A DNA stretch of 64,000 bases from Pseudomonas sp. GD04019. Lineage in GTDB: Bacteria; Pseudomonadota; Gammaproteobacteria; Pseudomonadales; Pseudomonadaceae. Below are positions 54,984 through 64,000 of this stretch, one piece after another. The stretch spans positions 1 to 64,000 of the forward strand of contig NZ_JAOEEA010000002.1 of the NCBI RefSeq assembly GCF_029837695.1, read 5' to 3'. Position numbers and translations under genes: made by a program. A model generated the notes under the pieces. It ran no database searches. It saw only the letters and a program-made list of their open reading frames with translations, and was not told the DNA's origin. How positions within the stretch are numbered: the stretch's first letter is position 1; the number at the start of each line of letters is the position of its first letter.

Positions 54984-56528
54984 ATGAATCTGCTCAAGTC
55001 CCTGGCTGCCGTCAGTTCTCTGACCATGCTTTCCCGCGTGCTGGGCTTCGTTCGCGACACCATCATCGCGCGCACCTTCGGTGCCGGCGTGGCGTCGGAC
55101 GCCTTTGTCGTGGCCTTCAAGTTGCCCAACCTGCTGCGCCGCATCTTCGCCGAGGGCGCCTTCTCCCAGGCTTTCGTGCCGATCCTGGCGGAATACAAGA
55201 CCCAGCAAGGCGAGGAGGCGGCCCGCACCTTCCTGGCCTATGTCGCCGGCCTGCTGACTCTGGTGCTGGCGCTGGTGACGCTACTCGGCATTCTCGCCGC
55301 GCCCTGGATCGTCTGGATCACTGCACCGGGCTTTGCCGACGAGGCCGAGCGCTTTGCCCTGACCACCGATCTGTTGCGGGTGACCTTCCCCTATATATTG
55401 CTGATCTCCCTGTCGTCGCTGGTCGGCGCGGTGCTCAATACCTGGAACCGCTTCTCGGTGCCGGCGTTCGTGCCGACCCTGCTGAACGTCAGCATGATCG
55501 TGTTCTCGGTCTGGTTCGCGCCGTATTTCGATCCGCCGATCATGGCCCTGGGCTGGGCGGTGCTGGTCGGCGGTCTGGCACAGTTTCTCTGGCAGCTGCC
55601 GGCGCTGAAGAAGACCGGCATGCTGGTGCTGCCGCGCCTGAGCTTGCGCGACACAGGCGTGTGGCGGGTGCTCAGGCAGATGGGGCCGGCGATCTTCGGG
55701 GTGTCGGTGAGCCAGATCTCGCTGATCATCAACACCATCTTCGCTTCCTTCCTGGTGGCCGGCTCCGTGTCCTGGATGTACTACGCGGATCGCCTGATGG
55801 AGCTGCCCTCCGGCGTGCTCGGCGTGGCACTGGGCACCATTCTGTTGCCGGCGCTGGCCAAGACCTACGCCAGCGCTGATCGCGAGGAGTACTCGCGGCT
55901 GCTCGACTGGGGGCTGCGCCTGTGTTTCCTACTGGTGATGCCGTGCACCCTGGCGTTGGCGATCATCTCCGAGCCGCTGATCGTCTCGCTGTTCCAGTAC
56001 GGCAAGTTCACTGCGCACGACTCGACCATGACTCAGCAGGCGTTGGTGGCCTACTCGGTCGGTCTGCTGGCACTGATCCTGATCAAGATCCTGGCGCCCG
56101 GCTTCTATGCCCAGCAGAACATCAAGACCCCGGTGCGCATTGCCATCGTCAGCCTGCTGGCGACCCAGGCGATGAATGGGCTGTTCGTCTTCGCTCTGGA
56201 TCTGCGGCATGCTGGGCTGGCGCTAGCCATCAGCCTGGCGGCCTGTCTCAACGCGGGACTGCTCTACTGGCAGCTGCGCAGTCGGCGCATGTACCAGCCG
56301 CAGCCGGGTTGGACATTTTTCCTGCTCAAGCTGGTGCTGGCGGTGCTGGCCATGGCGGCGGTGCTGCTGGCGGTGATGCACTTCATGCCGGATTGGCAGC
56401 AGGGCAACATGCTGGTGCGGTTGCTGCGCCTCGGCGCGCTGGTCGCCGCCGGTGTGGTGACCTATTTCGGCATGTTGCTGCTGCTCGGCTTCCGCCCGCG
56501 CGACTTCGCCCGCCGCACCATTCACTGA
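54984..56528 (+). CDS. murJ: Lipid II flippase MurJ
   Basis: A 514-residue MviN/MurJ membrane protein with 14 helices. Start [35 protein letters not shown]; essential motifs [30 protein letters not shown] and the [22 protein letters not shown] block are intact. It flips lipid II for peptidoglycan synthesis. Confidence 0.97.
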   Translation: MNLLKSLAAVSSLTMLSRVLGFVRDTIIARTFGAGVASDAFVVAFKLPNLLRRIFAEGAFSQAFVPILAEYKTQQGEEAARTFLAYVAGLLTLVLALVTLLGILAAPWIVWITAPGFADEAERFALTTDLLRVTFPYILLISLSSLVGAVLNTWNRFSVPAFVPTLLNVSMIVFSVWFAPYFDPPIMALGWAVLVGGLAQFLWQLPALKKTGMLVLPRLSLRDTGVWRVLRQMGPAIFGVSVSQISLIINTIFASFLVAGSVSWMYYADRLMELPSGVLGVALGTILLPALAKTYASADREEYSRLLDWGLRLCFLLVMPCTLALAIISEPLIVSLFQYGKFTAHDSTMTQQALVAYSVGLLALILIKILAPGFYAQQNIKTPVRIAIVSLLATQAMNGLFVFALDLRHAGLALAISLAACLNAGLLYWQLRSRRMYQPQPGWTFFLLKLVLAVLAMAAVLLAVMHFMPDWQQGNMLVRLLRLGALVAAGVVTYFGMLLLLGFRPRDFARRTIH

Positions 56529-56610
56529 CGCGCCAGGCGGCTGACACACTGCCTGTCGCCGATAGTCGCCTGTGCGTATAATCGACCACTTTGTAAGCAA
56601 GAAGCGCGCT

Positions 56611-57549
56611 ATGCAGCTGGTCCGAGGCCTCCACAATCTGCTACCCCTGACCCAGGGATGCGTTGCCACCATCGGCAATTTCGATGGCGTGCACCTTGGT
56701 CACCAGGCCATCCTGGCGCGCCTGCGTGAGCGCGCCATCGAGCTGGGTGTGCCGAGCTGCGTGGTGATCTTCGAGCCGCAGCCGCGTGAATTCTTCGCCC
56801 CGGACACCGCGCCGGCGCGCCTCACCCGTCTGCGTGAGAAGCTCGAGCTGCTGGCCGCCCAAGGCGTCGACCGGGTGCTGTGCCTGGCCTTCAATCGTCG
56901 CCTGCGCGAACTGTCGGCCGAAGAGTTCGTGCGTCAGGTGCTGGTGGATGGCCTGCATGTGAAGCACCTAGAGGTCGGTGACGACTTTCGCTTCGGCGCC
57001 GGCCGCACTGGCGATTTCGCCTTCCTGGTCGAGGCCGGCGAGTGGCATGGCTTCAGTGTCGAGGCGGCGCTGACCGTCGAGCTGGATGGCGAGCGCGTCA
57101 GCAGTACCCGTGTGCGTGAGGCCCTGCAGGCCGGCGAGCTGGAACTGGCCGAGCGCCTGCTGGGGCGGCCCTATGCCCTGGCCGGTCGTGTGCTGCATGG
57201 CCAGAAGCTGGCCCGTCAGCTCGGTACGCCGACCGCCAATGTGCAGCTGAAACGGCGTAAGCCGCCGCTGCGCGGGGTGTTTCTGGTCAGCGCGCTGCAT
57301 GAGGGGCACCGCTTCCACGGCGTCGCCAACATCGGTCAGCGTCCGACCGTGGCCGGCGATGGCAGCCCGCATCTGGAAGTGCATTTGCTGGAATACGCTG
57401 GCGATCTCTATGGCCAGCGTCTGACGGTGGAATTCCACCACAAGCTGCGTGATGAGCAGCGTTTCGCCTCCCTGGAGGCGCTGAAGACGGCGATCGACGC
57501 GGATGTCGCCGCCGCCCGGGCCTACTGGCTTGGCCAACCGCTTGATTGA
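56611..57549 (+). CDS. ribF: Riboflavin kinase / FAD synthetase
   Basis: A 312-residue bifunctional enzyme. N-terminal nucleotidyltransferase (TIGNFDGVHLGHQAIL, VGDDFRFGAGRTGDF, ISSTRVREAL-type VSSTRVREAL) and C-terminal kinase (GRVLHGQKLARQLGTPTANV, GVANIGQRPTV). The ATG at 56611 is the usual start. First gene of ribF-ileS-lspA-fkpB-ispH. Confidence 0.97.
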   Translation: MQLVRGLHNLLPLTQGCVATIGNFDGVHLGHQAILARLRERAIELGVPSCVVIFEPQPREFFAPDTAPARLTRLREKLELLAAQGVDRVLCLAFNRRLRELSAEEFVRQVLVDGLHVKHLEVGDDFRFGAGRTGDFAFLVEAGEWHGFSVEAALTVELDGERVSSTRVREALQAGELELAERLLGRPYALAGRVLHGQKLARQLGTPTANVQLKRRKPPLRGVFLVSALHEGHRFHGVANIGQRPTVAGDGSPHLEVHLLEYAGDLYGQRLTVEFHHKLRDEQRFASLEALKTAIDADVAAARAYWLGQPLD

Positions 57550-57563
57550 TCTAAGAGCCTGAG

Positions 57564-60395
57564 ATGACCGACTACAAAGCCACGCTGAACCTTCCGGATA
57601 CTGCCTTCCCGATGAAAGCCGGCCTGCCGCAGCGCGAGCCGGAGACCCTGGCGCGCTGGGACAGCATTGGCCTGTACCAGAAGCTGCGGAAGCTTGGCGA
57701 GACCCGGCCGAAGTTCGTCCTGCACGACGGCCCGCCCTACGCCAACGGCAGCATCCACATCGGTCATGCGGTCAACAAGATCCTCAAGGACATGATCACC
57801 CGTTCCAAGACCCTGGCCGGCTACGACGCCCCCTACGTGCCGGGCTGGGACTGCCACGGCCTGCCGATCGAGCACAAGGTCGAGACCACCTTCGGCAAGA
57901 ACCAGCCGTCTGACCTGACCCGTGAGCGCTGCCGCACCTATGCTGGCGAGCAGATCGAAGGGCAGAAGGCCGACTTCATCCGCCTCGGTGTGCTGGGTGA
58001 GTGGAACAATCCGTACAAGACCATGGACTTCGCCAACGAGGCCGGCGAGATCCGCGCGCTGGCCGAGATGGTCAAGCAGGGCTTCGTGTTCAAGGGCCTG
58101 AAGCCGGTCAACTGGTGCTTCGATTGCGGCTCGGCCCTGGCCGAGGCCGAGGTCGAATATCAGGACAAGAAGTCCGATGCCATCGACGTGGCCTTCCTCG
58201 TCGAAGACGCCGCCAAGCTGGCTGCTGCCTTCGGCCTGAGCGAACTGGCCAAGCCGGCCAGCATCGTGATCTGGACCACCACGCCCTGGACCATCCCGGC
58301 CAACCAGGCGCTCAACGTGCACCCGGAGTTCACCTACGCCCTGGTCGATGTCGGCGACAAGCTGCTGCTGCTGGCCGAGGAGCTGGTCGAGAGCTGCATG
58401 GCTCGCTACGGCCTGCAGGGCGAAGTGGTTGCCACCGCTGCCGGTGCGGCTCTGGAAAACATCCGCTTCCGTCATCCGTTCTATGAGCGCTTCGCCCCGG
58501 TCTATCTGGCCGAGTACGTCGAGCTGGGTGCCGGTACCGGGATCGTCCACTCCGCTCCGGCCTATGGCGAGGACGACTTCCGTTCGTGCAAGCAGTACGG
58601 CATGCACAACGACGACATCCTCAGCCCGGTGCAGAGCAATGGCGTGTACGTCGCCGACCTGCCGTTCTTCGGCGGCCAGTTCATCTGGAAGGCCAACCCG
58701 GCCATCGTCGCCAAGCTCGACGAAGTCGGTGCGCTGCTCAAGCACGAGGCGATCCAGCACAGCTACATGCACTGCTGGCGGCACAAGACCCCGCTGATCT
58801 ATCGCGCCACCGCGCAGTGGTTCGTCGGCATGGACAAAGCGCCGGAGCAGGGCGCTACCTTGCGCGAACGCGCACTGTCCGCCATCGAGCAGACCGAGTT
58901 CGTCCCGGCCTGGGGCCAAGCGCGTCTGCACAATATGATCGCCGGGCGCCCAGACTGGTGCATCTCGCGTCAGCGCAACTGGGGCGTGCCGATCCCGTTC
59001 TTCCTCGACAAGGCCAGCGGTGAGCTTCACCCGCGTACCGTTGAGCTGATGGAGGAGGTGGCCAAGCGCGTCGAACAGCAAGGCATCGAGGCCTGGTTCA
59101 AGCTGGACGCCGCCGAGCTGCTCGGCGATGAGGCCGTGCAGTACGACAAGATCAGCGACACCCTGGACGTCTGGTTCGATTCCGGCACCACCCACTGGCA
59201 TGTGATGCGTGGCTCGCACCCCATGGGTCATGATCAGGGCCCGCGCGCCGACCTGTACCTGGAAGGCTCCGACCAGCACCGCGGCTGGTTCCATTCCTCG
59301 TTGCTGACCGGTAGCGCCATCGACGGCCATGCGCCGTACAAGGCGCTGCTGACTCACGGCTTCGTGGTCGACGAGAACGGCCGCAAGATGTCCAAGTCCC
59401 TCGGCAACGTGGTCGCCCCGCAAGAGGTCAACGACAGTCTGGGCGCCGACATCATGCGCCTGTGGGTCGCCTCCACCGATTACTCGGGCGAGATGGCCGT
59501 GTCCAAGGTCATCCTGCAGCGCAGCGCCGACGCCTACCGGCGTATCCGCAACACCATGCGCTTCCTGCTGGCTAACCTGGGCGATTTCGACCCGGCCAGG
59601 CATCTGCTGCCGGCCGACCAGCTGCTCGACCTGGATCGCTGGGCGGTGGACGCCACCGCGCGCCTGCAGGCCGAAGTCATAGAAGCCTACGGTGAGTACC
59701 GCTTCTGGAACGTCTACTCCAAGGTGCACAACTTCTGTGTGCAGGAGCTGGGCGGCTTCTACCTGGACGTGATCAAGGACCGTCAGTACACCACTGCCGC
59801 CGACAGCGCGGCACGCCGCTCTTGCCAGAGCGCGCAGTACCATATCGCCGAGGCGCTGGTGCGCTGGATCGCGCCGATCCTGGCCTTCACCGCCGACGAG
59901 ATCTGGTCGTTCCTGCCGGGCGAGCGCAACGAGTCGGTCATGCTCAACACCTGGTACTCAGGCCTGGATCGCCTGCCGGAAGGCTTCGAGCTGGATCGTG
60001 CCTACTGGGAGCAGCTCACCGCCGTGCGCGCCGCGGTGAACAAGGAGCTGGAGAACCTGCGCAACAGCAAGGCCATCGGCGGCAATCTGCAGGCCGAGGT
60101 CACCCTGTATGGCGACGAGTCCCTGCAGCAGTCCCTGGCCAAGCTCGACAACGAGTTGCGCTTCGCCCTGATCACCTCCGCCGCCGCCGTCGCGCCGCTG
60201 GCCGATGCGCCTGCCGATGCGGTGGCCACCGAGGTGCCGGGCCTGAAGCTGAAGATCGTCAAGTCGGCCCACGCCAAGTGCGGTCGCTGCTGGCACTTCC
60301 GTGCCGATGTCGGCAGCAATGCCACTCACCCCGAGCTGTGCGAACGTTGCGTGAGCAACATCGAAGGTGCTGGCGAGGTGCGCAAGCATGTCTGA
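57564..60395 (+). CDS. ileS: Isoleucyl-tRNA synthetase
   Basis: A 943-residue class I synthetase. HIGH motif [15 protein letters not shown] (~58-68), KMSKS at ~607, the editing domain ([15 protein letters not shown]), and a C-terminal zinc ribbon (CGRCWHF...CERCV). It is the classic, mupirocin-sensitive bacterial type by length and zinc ribbon. Overlaps lspA by 8 bp. Confidence 0.98.
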   Translation: MTDYKATLNLPDTAFPMKAGLPQREPETLARWDSIGLYQKLRKLGETRPKFVLHDGPPYANGSIHIGHAVNKILKDMITRSKTLAGYDAPYVPGWDCHGLPIEHKVETTFGKNQPSDLTRERCRTYAGEQIEGQKADFIRLGVLGEWNNPYKTMDFANEAGEIRALAEMVKQGFVFKGLKPVNWCFDCGSALAEAEVEYQDKKSDAIDVAFLVEDAAKLAAAFGLSELAKPASIVIWTTTPWTIPANQALNVHPEFTYALVDVGDKLLLLAEELVESCMARYGLQGEVVATAAGAALENIRFRHPFYERFAPVYLAEYVELGAGTGIVHSAPAYGEDDFRSCKQYGMHNDDILSPVQSNGVYVADLPFFGGQFIWKANPAIVAKLDEVGALLKHEAIQHSYMHCWRHKTPLIYRATAQWFVGMDKAPEQGATLRERALSAIEQTEFVPAWGQARLHNMIAGRPDWCISRQRNWGVPIPFFLDKASGELHPRTVELMEEVAKRVEQQGIEAWFKLDAAELLGDEAVQYDKISDTLDVWFDSGTTHWHVMRGSHPMGHDQGPRADLYLEGSDQHRGWFHSSLLTGSAIDGHAPYKALLTHGFVVDENGRKMSKSLGNVVAPQEVNDSLGADIMRLWVASTDYSGEMAVSKVILQRSADAYRRIRNTMRFLLANLGDFDPARHLLPADQLLDLDRWAVDATARLQAEVIEAYGEYRFWNVYSKVHNFCVQELGGFYLDVIKDRQYTTAADSAARRSCQSAQYHIAEALVRWIAPILAFTADEIWSFLPGERNESVMLNTWYSGLDRLPEGFELDRAYWEQLTAVRAAVNKELENLRNSKAIGGNLQAEVTLYGDESLQQSLAKLDNELRFALITSAAAVAPLADAPADAVATEVPGLKLKIVKSAHAKCGRCWHFRADVGSNATHPELCERCVSNIEGAGEVRKHV

Positions 60396-60897
60396 TGCCT
60401 CGCGTTTCGGTCGTCTGGCCTGGCTGTGGCTGGCCGTGCTGGTGTTCATTCTCGACCAGGGCAGCAAGCAGATCGTGCTGCAGGTGCTGGAGTACGGACA
60501 GCGGGTCACGGTGATCGATGGCTACTTCGATTGGACCCATCTGTATAACCGTGGCGCGGCTTTCAGCTTCCTGGCCGCTGAGTCCGGCTGGCAACGCTGG
60601 CTGTTCGCCGCCATCGCCGCCGGCGTCAGCGCTGTGTTGGTGGTGTGGATGAAGCGTCTCAAGAGCAACGAGACCTGGCTGGCCATCGCCCTGGCAATGG
60701 TGCTGGGCGGTGCCTTGGGCAACCTGTACGACCGGGTCATGCTCGGTCATGTGGTCGACTTCATCCTGGTGCACTGGCAGAACCGCCACCATTTCCCGGC
60801 CTTCAACCTGGCCGACAGCGGCATTACCGTCGGCGCCGTGATGCTGGCGCTGGATATGTTCAAGAGCAAGAAGTCCGGAGAGCCCGCCCATGACTGA
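60388..60897 (+). CDS. lspA: Lipoprotein signal peptidase LspA
   Basis: A 169-residue inner-membrane aspartyl protease with four helices. Conserved blocks [39 protein letters not shown] and [11 protein letters not shown] contain the catalytic aspartates. It removes prolipoprotein signal peptides after lipidation. Confidence 0.97.
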   Translation: MSDASRFGRLAWLWLAVLVFILDQGSKQIVLQVLEYGQRVTVIDGYFDWTHLYNRGAAFSFLAAESGWQRWLFAAIAAGVSAVLVVWMKRLKSNETWLAIALAMVLGGALGNLYDRVMLGHVVDFILVHWQNRHHFPAFNLADSGITVGAVMLALDMFKSKKSGEPAHD

Positions 60898-61342
60898 TCC
60901 ACTCTCTCAAGAGCTGCGCATTGGCCCGGACAAGGAAGTCACCCTGCATTTCGCCCTCAAGTTGGCCAACGGCGATGTGGTCGACAGCACCTTCGACAAG
61001 CAGCCGGCCACCTTCAAGGTCGGTGATGGCAACCTGTTGCCGGGCTTCGAGGTCGCGCTCTACGGCTTCAAGGCTGGCGACAAGCGCAGCCTGCAGATCG
61101 AGCCGGAGAACGCCTTCGGTCAGCCCAATCCGCAGAACGTGCAGGTCATGCCGCGCAGCCAGTTCGCCGACATGGAACTGTCCGAGGGCCTGCTGGTGAT
61201 CTTCAACGATGCCGCCAATGCCGAGCTACCGGGTGTGGTCAAGGCGTTCGACGACGCGCAGGTAACCGTCGACTTCAACCATCCCCTGGCCGGCAAGACC
61301 CTGAGCTTCGACGTGGAAATCATCGAAGTTCGCCAAGCCTGA
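60890..61342 (+). CDS. fkpB: FKBP-type PPIase of the SlpA class
   Basis: A 150-residue SlyD-like isomerase: [52 protein letters not shown], with an insert-in-flap domain and [20 protein letters not shown]. It overlaps lspA by 8 bp. A short CCTCTC/GAGAGG hairpin (61345-61359) follows. Confidence 0.95.
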   Translation: MTDPLSQELRIGPDKEVTLHFALKLANGDVVDSTFDKQPATFKVGDGNLLPGFEVALYGFKAGDKRSLQIEPENAFGQPNPQNVQVMPRSQFADMELSEGLLVIFNDAANAELPGVVKAFDDAQVTVDFNHPLAGKTLSFDVEIIEVRQA

Positions 61343-61404
61343 CCCCTCTCGGGGAGAGGCGTACACTCTCCCCATCGCTTTCAGCGCGCGCCGAGATACC
61401 CAGC

Positions 61405-62352
61405 ATGCAAATCAAACTCGCCAACCCCCGCGGCTTCTGCGCCGGCGTCGATCGCGCCATCGAGATCGTCAACCGCGCCCTGGAAGTGTTCGGCGCACCG
61501 ATCTATGTGCGTCACGAAGTGGTGCACAACAAGTTCGTGGTCGAGGATCTGCGTGCCCGCGGTGCGGTGTTCGTCGAAGAACTGGATCAGGTGCCGGACA
61601 ACACCATCGTCATCTTCAGTGCCCACGGCGTCTCCCAGGCCGTGCGCCAGGAGGCTGAACGTCGTGGCCTCAAGGTCTTCGACGCCACCTGCCCACTGGT
61701 GACCAAGGTGCACATGGAAGTCGCGCGTTACAGCCGCGACGGCCGAGAGTGCATCCTCATCGGCCACGAGGGCCATCCGGAAGTCGAAGGCACCATGGGC
61801 CAGTACGACGCCCGCAACGGCGGCGCCATCTATCTGGTGGAAGACGAAGAGGATGTAGCTGCACTCGAAGTACGCGACCCGCAAACGCTGGCCTTCGTCA
61901 CCCAGACCACGCTGTCTATGGACGACACCAGCAAAGTCATCGACGCCTTGCGTGCCAAGTTCCCCAGCATCGGTGGGCCGCGCAAGGACGATATCTGCTA
62001 TGCCACACAGAACCGGCAGGATGCGGTGAAGCAACTGGCAGCGGAGTGTGATGTGGTGCTGGTGGTTGGCAGTCCAAATAGCTCCAATTCCAATCGCTTG
62101 CGCGAGCTGGCCGAGCGTATCGGCACGCCGGCCTACCTAATCGATGGGGCTGAGGATCTTCGCTCGGAGTGGTTTGAGGGGGAGGCGATAGTTGGTATCA
62201 CGGCTGGTGCTTCGGCTCCAGAGGTACTTGTGCAGGGTGTTATTCGGCAGTTAGGGAATTGGGGCGCTAGTAATACCCAGGAGCTGCTAGGCCGCCCCGA
62301 GAACGTAGTTTTTTCAATGCCGAAGGAACTACGCGTTAAGGCGTTGGATTAG
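61405..62352 (+). CDS. ispH: 4-hydroxy-3-methylbut-2-enyl diphosphate reductase
   Basis: A 315-residue Fe-S enzyme, last step of the MEP isoprenoid pathway. Cluster cysteines lie in [20 protein letters not shown] and [18 protein letters not shown] is also present. The first ~210 codons have the GC-rich usage of the region, but from about 62040 the codons become AT-rich (GTT, CTA, ATA, AGT, TTG), as in the following pilin genes. Its 3' end overlaps that of convergent fimT by 17 bp. Confidence 0.97.
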   Translation: MQIKLANPRGFCAGVDRAIEIVNRALEVFGAPIYVRHEVVHNKFVVEDLRARGAVFVEELDQVPDNTIVIFSAHGVSQAVRQEAERRGLKVFDATCPLVTKVHMEVARYSRDGRECILIGHEGHPEVEGTMGQYDARNGGAIYLVEDEEDVAALEVRDPQTLAFVTQTTLSMDDTSKVIDALRAKFPSIGGPRKDDICYATQNRQDAVKQLAAECDVVLVVGSPNSSNSNRLRELAERIGTPAYLIDGAEDLRSEWFEGEAIVGITAGASAPEVLVQGVIRQLGNWGASNTQELLGRPENVVFSMPKELRVKALD

Positions 62353-62851
62353 TACATTTGGTGTTGTTTGGCTCGCTTGCACGCCGGACACGCCCAATCT
62401 TGCTTATGATCAATTCGTAACTGCTTGCAGAGCCTGCTTGGCACACACTGAAGGTGCCTGCTTGAAAACCTCCACTCTGCAGGATGGCTCGCCCGTTTGG
62501 TAGAAAGTGAACGCCATTCTGTAGCGTGCTGGTGGCGGTGATATGGGACGAACGAGCACCTTGTTCGGCAATCACTTTTGGTGAGTCTTCGGCTCTCATG
62601 CTGCGATTGGGGTCGATGTAGATGCGCCAGCCGCTCCCCCAGGTATTGTTTACTGCTTGGATGGTGGTGGCCTGCCCGGTTGTTACGGCGTGAAGGCGGG
62701 CCTGCTGTAATGCACCATGCAGCAAACTCGCATCACTAATCGCCCTTTCCCGGTTGATTAATGTCTTCGTACTTGGCGCGGCGATCATCATGATCATCGA
62801 AACGATAGCGAGCGTCGCGAATAGCTCTACGAGCGAGAATCCCTTCTCCAT
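62336..62851 (-). CDS. fimT: Type IV pilus minor pilin, FimT/GspH family
   Basis: A 171-residue pseudopilin. Prepilin signal [26 protein letters not shown] with Glu5 of the mature protein; cut and methylated by PilD. The GspH-type body ([23 protein letters not shown]) ends with two cysteines. It is divergent from the fimU-pilV-pilW series. AT-rich compared with the window. The name rests on position and family; GspH/FimT and FimU are hard to tell apart. Confidence 0.82.
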   Translation of the reverse strand: MEKGFSLVELFATLAIVSMIMMIAAPSTKTLINRERAISDASLLHGALQQARLHAVTTGQATTIQAVNNTWGSGWRIYIDPNRSMRAEDSPKVIAEQGARSSHITATSTLQNGVHFLPNGRAILQSGGFQAGTFSVCQAGSASSYELIISKIGRVRRASEPNNTKCTNPTP

Positions 62852-62969
62852 ATCTGCCTTCCTTGGTTGTTACCGGTGGTCGTTAGAATGTGCCCGGCCA
62901 TCCTCTGGCGTGTTGCGTTGCGCTTAGGGCGAAATAAAGTGTAGGCGAGTATTCAGGGTGGATTTTCCC

Positions 62970-63473
62970 ATGCGTGTGCAGAAGGGTTTCACATTGGTCG
63001 AGCTGATGGTGGTGATTGCGGTGCTCGCGGCTTTCGTGACAATTGCGCTGCCTGCTTTCGCTGACTTGATGCGTGGAGTGCGAGCATCGAGCGATGTCAG
63101 CGCGATCACCACAGCGTTGTCCTTGGCTCGTTCCGAAGCGGTTAAGCGGAATCAGCGGGCATGCGTATCTTCGGCGTCATGGGCGGCGGGCTGGGAGGTT
63201 AAGCAAGATGCCACTGGTAATGGCAGCTGCAGCGACTCAGGCGATACCCTTGTGCGTACTTTTAGAGGAGTTGCATCGGGCGCCACGTTAGAGGTGAAGC
63301 GAAGCGGATCCTCAATAACCGAGGTTGTTTATGAGGGTTCCGGCCGTCAGTCCGGAGGTGATGTGGTGTTGGCATATCGCTCCGTCGGTGGCGCTTGCAG
63401 TGCAGCTCGTGATCGCGATCTGACGGTGGGATCTACGGGCAGAACAAAAGTTGAGGTATGCACAGCACCATGA
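62970..63473 (+). CDS. fimU: Type IV pilus minor pilin, FimU-like
   Basis: A 167-residue pseudopilin from the ATG at 62970 (GGGTGGA upstream; a GTG at 62958 is possible). Signal MRVQKG|FTLVELMVVIAVLAAF, then ALSLARSEAVKRNQRACVSS, typical of GspH/FimT, and cysteine pairs. It would help prime pilus assembly. Stop overlaps the pilV start (ATGA). Confidence 0.82.
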   Translation: MRVQKGFTLVELMVVIAVLAAFVTIALPAFADLMRGVRASSDVSAITTALSLARSEAVKRNQRACVSSASWAAGWEVKQDATGNGSCSDSGDTLVRTFRGVASGATLEVKRSGSSITEVVYEGSGRQSGGDVVLAYRSVGGACSAARDRDLTVGSTGRTKVEVCTAP

Positions 63474-63934
63474 TCAAGGACTCGCTTAAGCGACAGAGTG
63501 GATTCACCCTGATCGAAGTTCTGGTTTCCATTGTGATATTGGCGATTGGCTTGTTGGGGTTGGCTGCCATGCAATTGCAGTCTCTTAAATATACGCAAGG
63601 CTCGCAGTGGCGCTCACAAGCAAATTTCCTAGCCTATGACATTGTTGAGCGAATTCGAGCTAATCGGGAGAATGTAGATAGTTATGTAATTGCAATGTCT
63701 GCTGCAAAGCCCAGTGCACGCACCCCAATGGCTAATGATGATTTGTACTCTTGGTTGGATCAGCTGGAGACGTCAATTCCTGGCGGTGATGGGGCCGTCC
63801 AATGGGCTAGTGCAACGCGAACTCTGACTGTCGTGATTGAGGCGGACGACCAAGCCAGGATTAAGCAGTCAGGCTCCGCGGCGGCGAGTAAGACCCAGTT
63901 CACCTTTGTAACACGACTGGATCCACTCATATGA
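63470..63934 (+). CDS. pilV: Type IV pilus minor pilin PilV
   Basis: A 154-residue protein from the ATG at 63470, which overlaps the fimU stop; an ATG at 63458 is possible. Signal KRQSG|FTLIEVLVSIVILAIGLLGLAAMQ, the PilV hallmark, and QWRSQANFLAYDIVERIRANRENV. Overlaps pilW. Confidence 0.88.
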   Translation: MIKDSLKRQSGFTLIEVLVSIVILAIGLLGLAAMQLQSLKYTQGSQWRSQANFLAYDIVERIRANRENVDSYVIAMSAAKPSARTPMANDDLYSWLDQLETSIPGGDGAVQWASATRTLTVVIEADDQARIKQSGSAAASKTQFTFVTRLDPLI

Positions 63935-64000
63935 TAAATGTACCCAAGGTGTCCGTGCTGCGTGGTCAGCAAGGTATAGGTTTGATCGAGCTAATGATTG
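63931..64000 (+). CDS. pilW: Type IV pilus minor pilin PilW, 5' part
   Basis: The ATG overlaps the pilV stop. The visible 23 residues, MINVPKVSVLRGQQG then IGLIELMI, are a prepilin signal with Ile in place of Phe at +1 and the conserved Glu at +5. The rest is beyond the window. Confidence 0.8.
   Translation, partial: MINVPKVSVLRGQQGIGLIELMI

Overview
The window is a piece of a Pseudomonas chromosome: GC-rich, strong G/C third-position codon use, Pseudomonas-type small proteins (MapZ, MorA, PA4570- and PA4575-like ORFs), FNR/Anr-type sites and a gene order that, as I recall the P. aeruginosa PAO1 map, follows the PA4549-PA4616 block with insertions. I place it in the genus Pseudomonas but not to species. 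It starts inside a lipoprotein gene and ends inside pilW. No tRNA, rRNA, CRISPR array, transposase or integrase was seen.

Region 1 (1-10.6 kb) is accessory-like: a SecD-P1-like lipoprotein end, a secreted CSLREA/beta-helix protein, a divergent MerR regulator with a metal efflux (CDF) gene and a DUF3703 gene, the cyanide-insensitive terminal oxidase operon cioAB plus a 40-residue DUF2474 gene behind an Anr box, and an iron-starvation FecI/FecR/TonB-receptor set behind a Fur-like box.

Region 2 (10.6-28.9 kb) is mostly conserved: rlmG, an orphan TRAP binding protein, fpr, a TerC/CBS membrane protein, mscL, an EAL protein, two divergent YdcH-type small proteins around an Anr box, a GNAT enzyme, an MltF-like lytic transglycosylase, radA, the c-di-GMP receptor mapZ at the end of a three-gene overlapping operon (DUF3142 lipoprotein, TPR-like envelope protein, mapZ), then cstA, its small partner and a COG0523 GTPase.

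Region 3 (28.9-34 kb) is the most unusual part: a 1612-residue secreted protein with an AlgE/PsmE-like alginate-epimerase module, three AlgE-R-like cassettes, an internal SGNH acetylesterase-type domain and RTX repeats. In the epimerase module the residues known to be catalytic in AlgE4 are replaced. It is preceded on the map by copies of a 72-bp inverted-repeat element.

Region 4 (34-62.3 kb) is core housekeeping: glyA, morA (dual GGDEF/EAL), ettA, rtcB, a Lon-like protease, fklB, ispB, rplU-rpmA-obg-proB, creA, rpsT, murJ, and the ribF-ileS-lspA-fkpB-ispH run. Region 5 (62-64 kb) is the start of the type IV pilus minor-pilin cluster (fimT, fimU, pilV, pilW). It is clearly more AT-rich than the rest, and the compositional change begins inside the last third of ispH, which suggests replacement by recombination.

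Themes that tie genes together: c-di-GMP control (EAL protein, MapZ, MorA) beside surface and motility functions (minor pilins, the alginate-type protein); oxygen response (three Anr-type sites); and iron response (two Fur-like sites).
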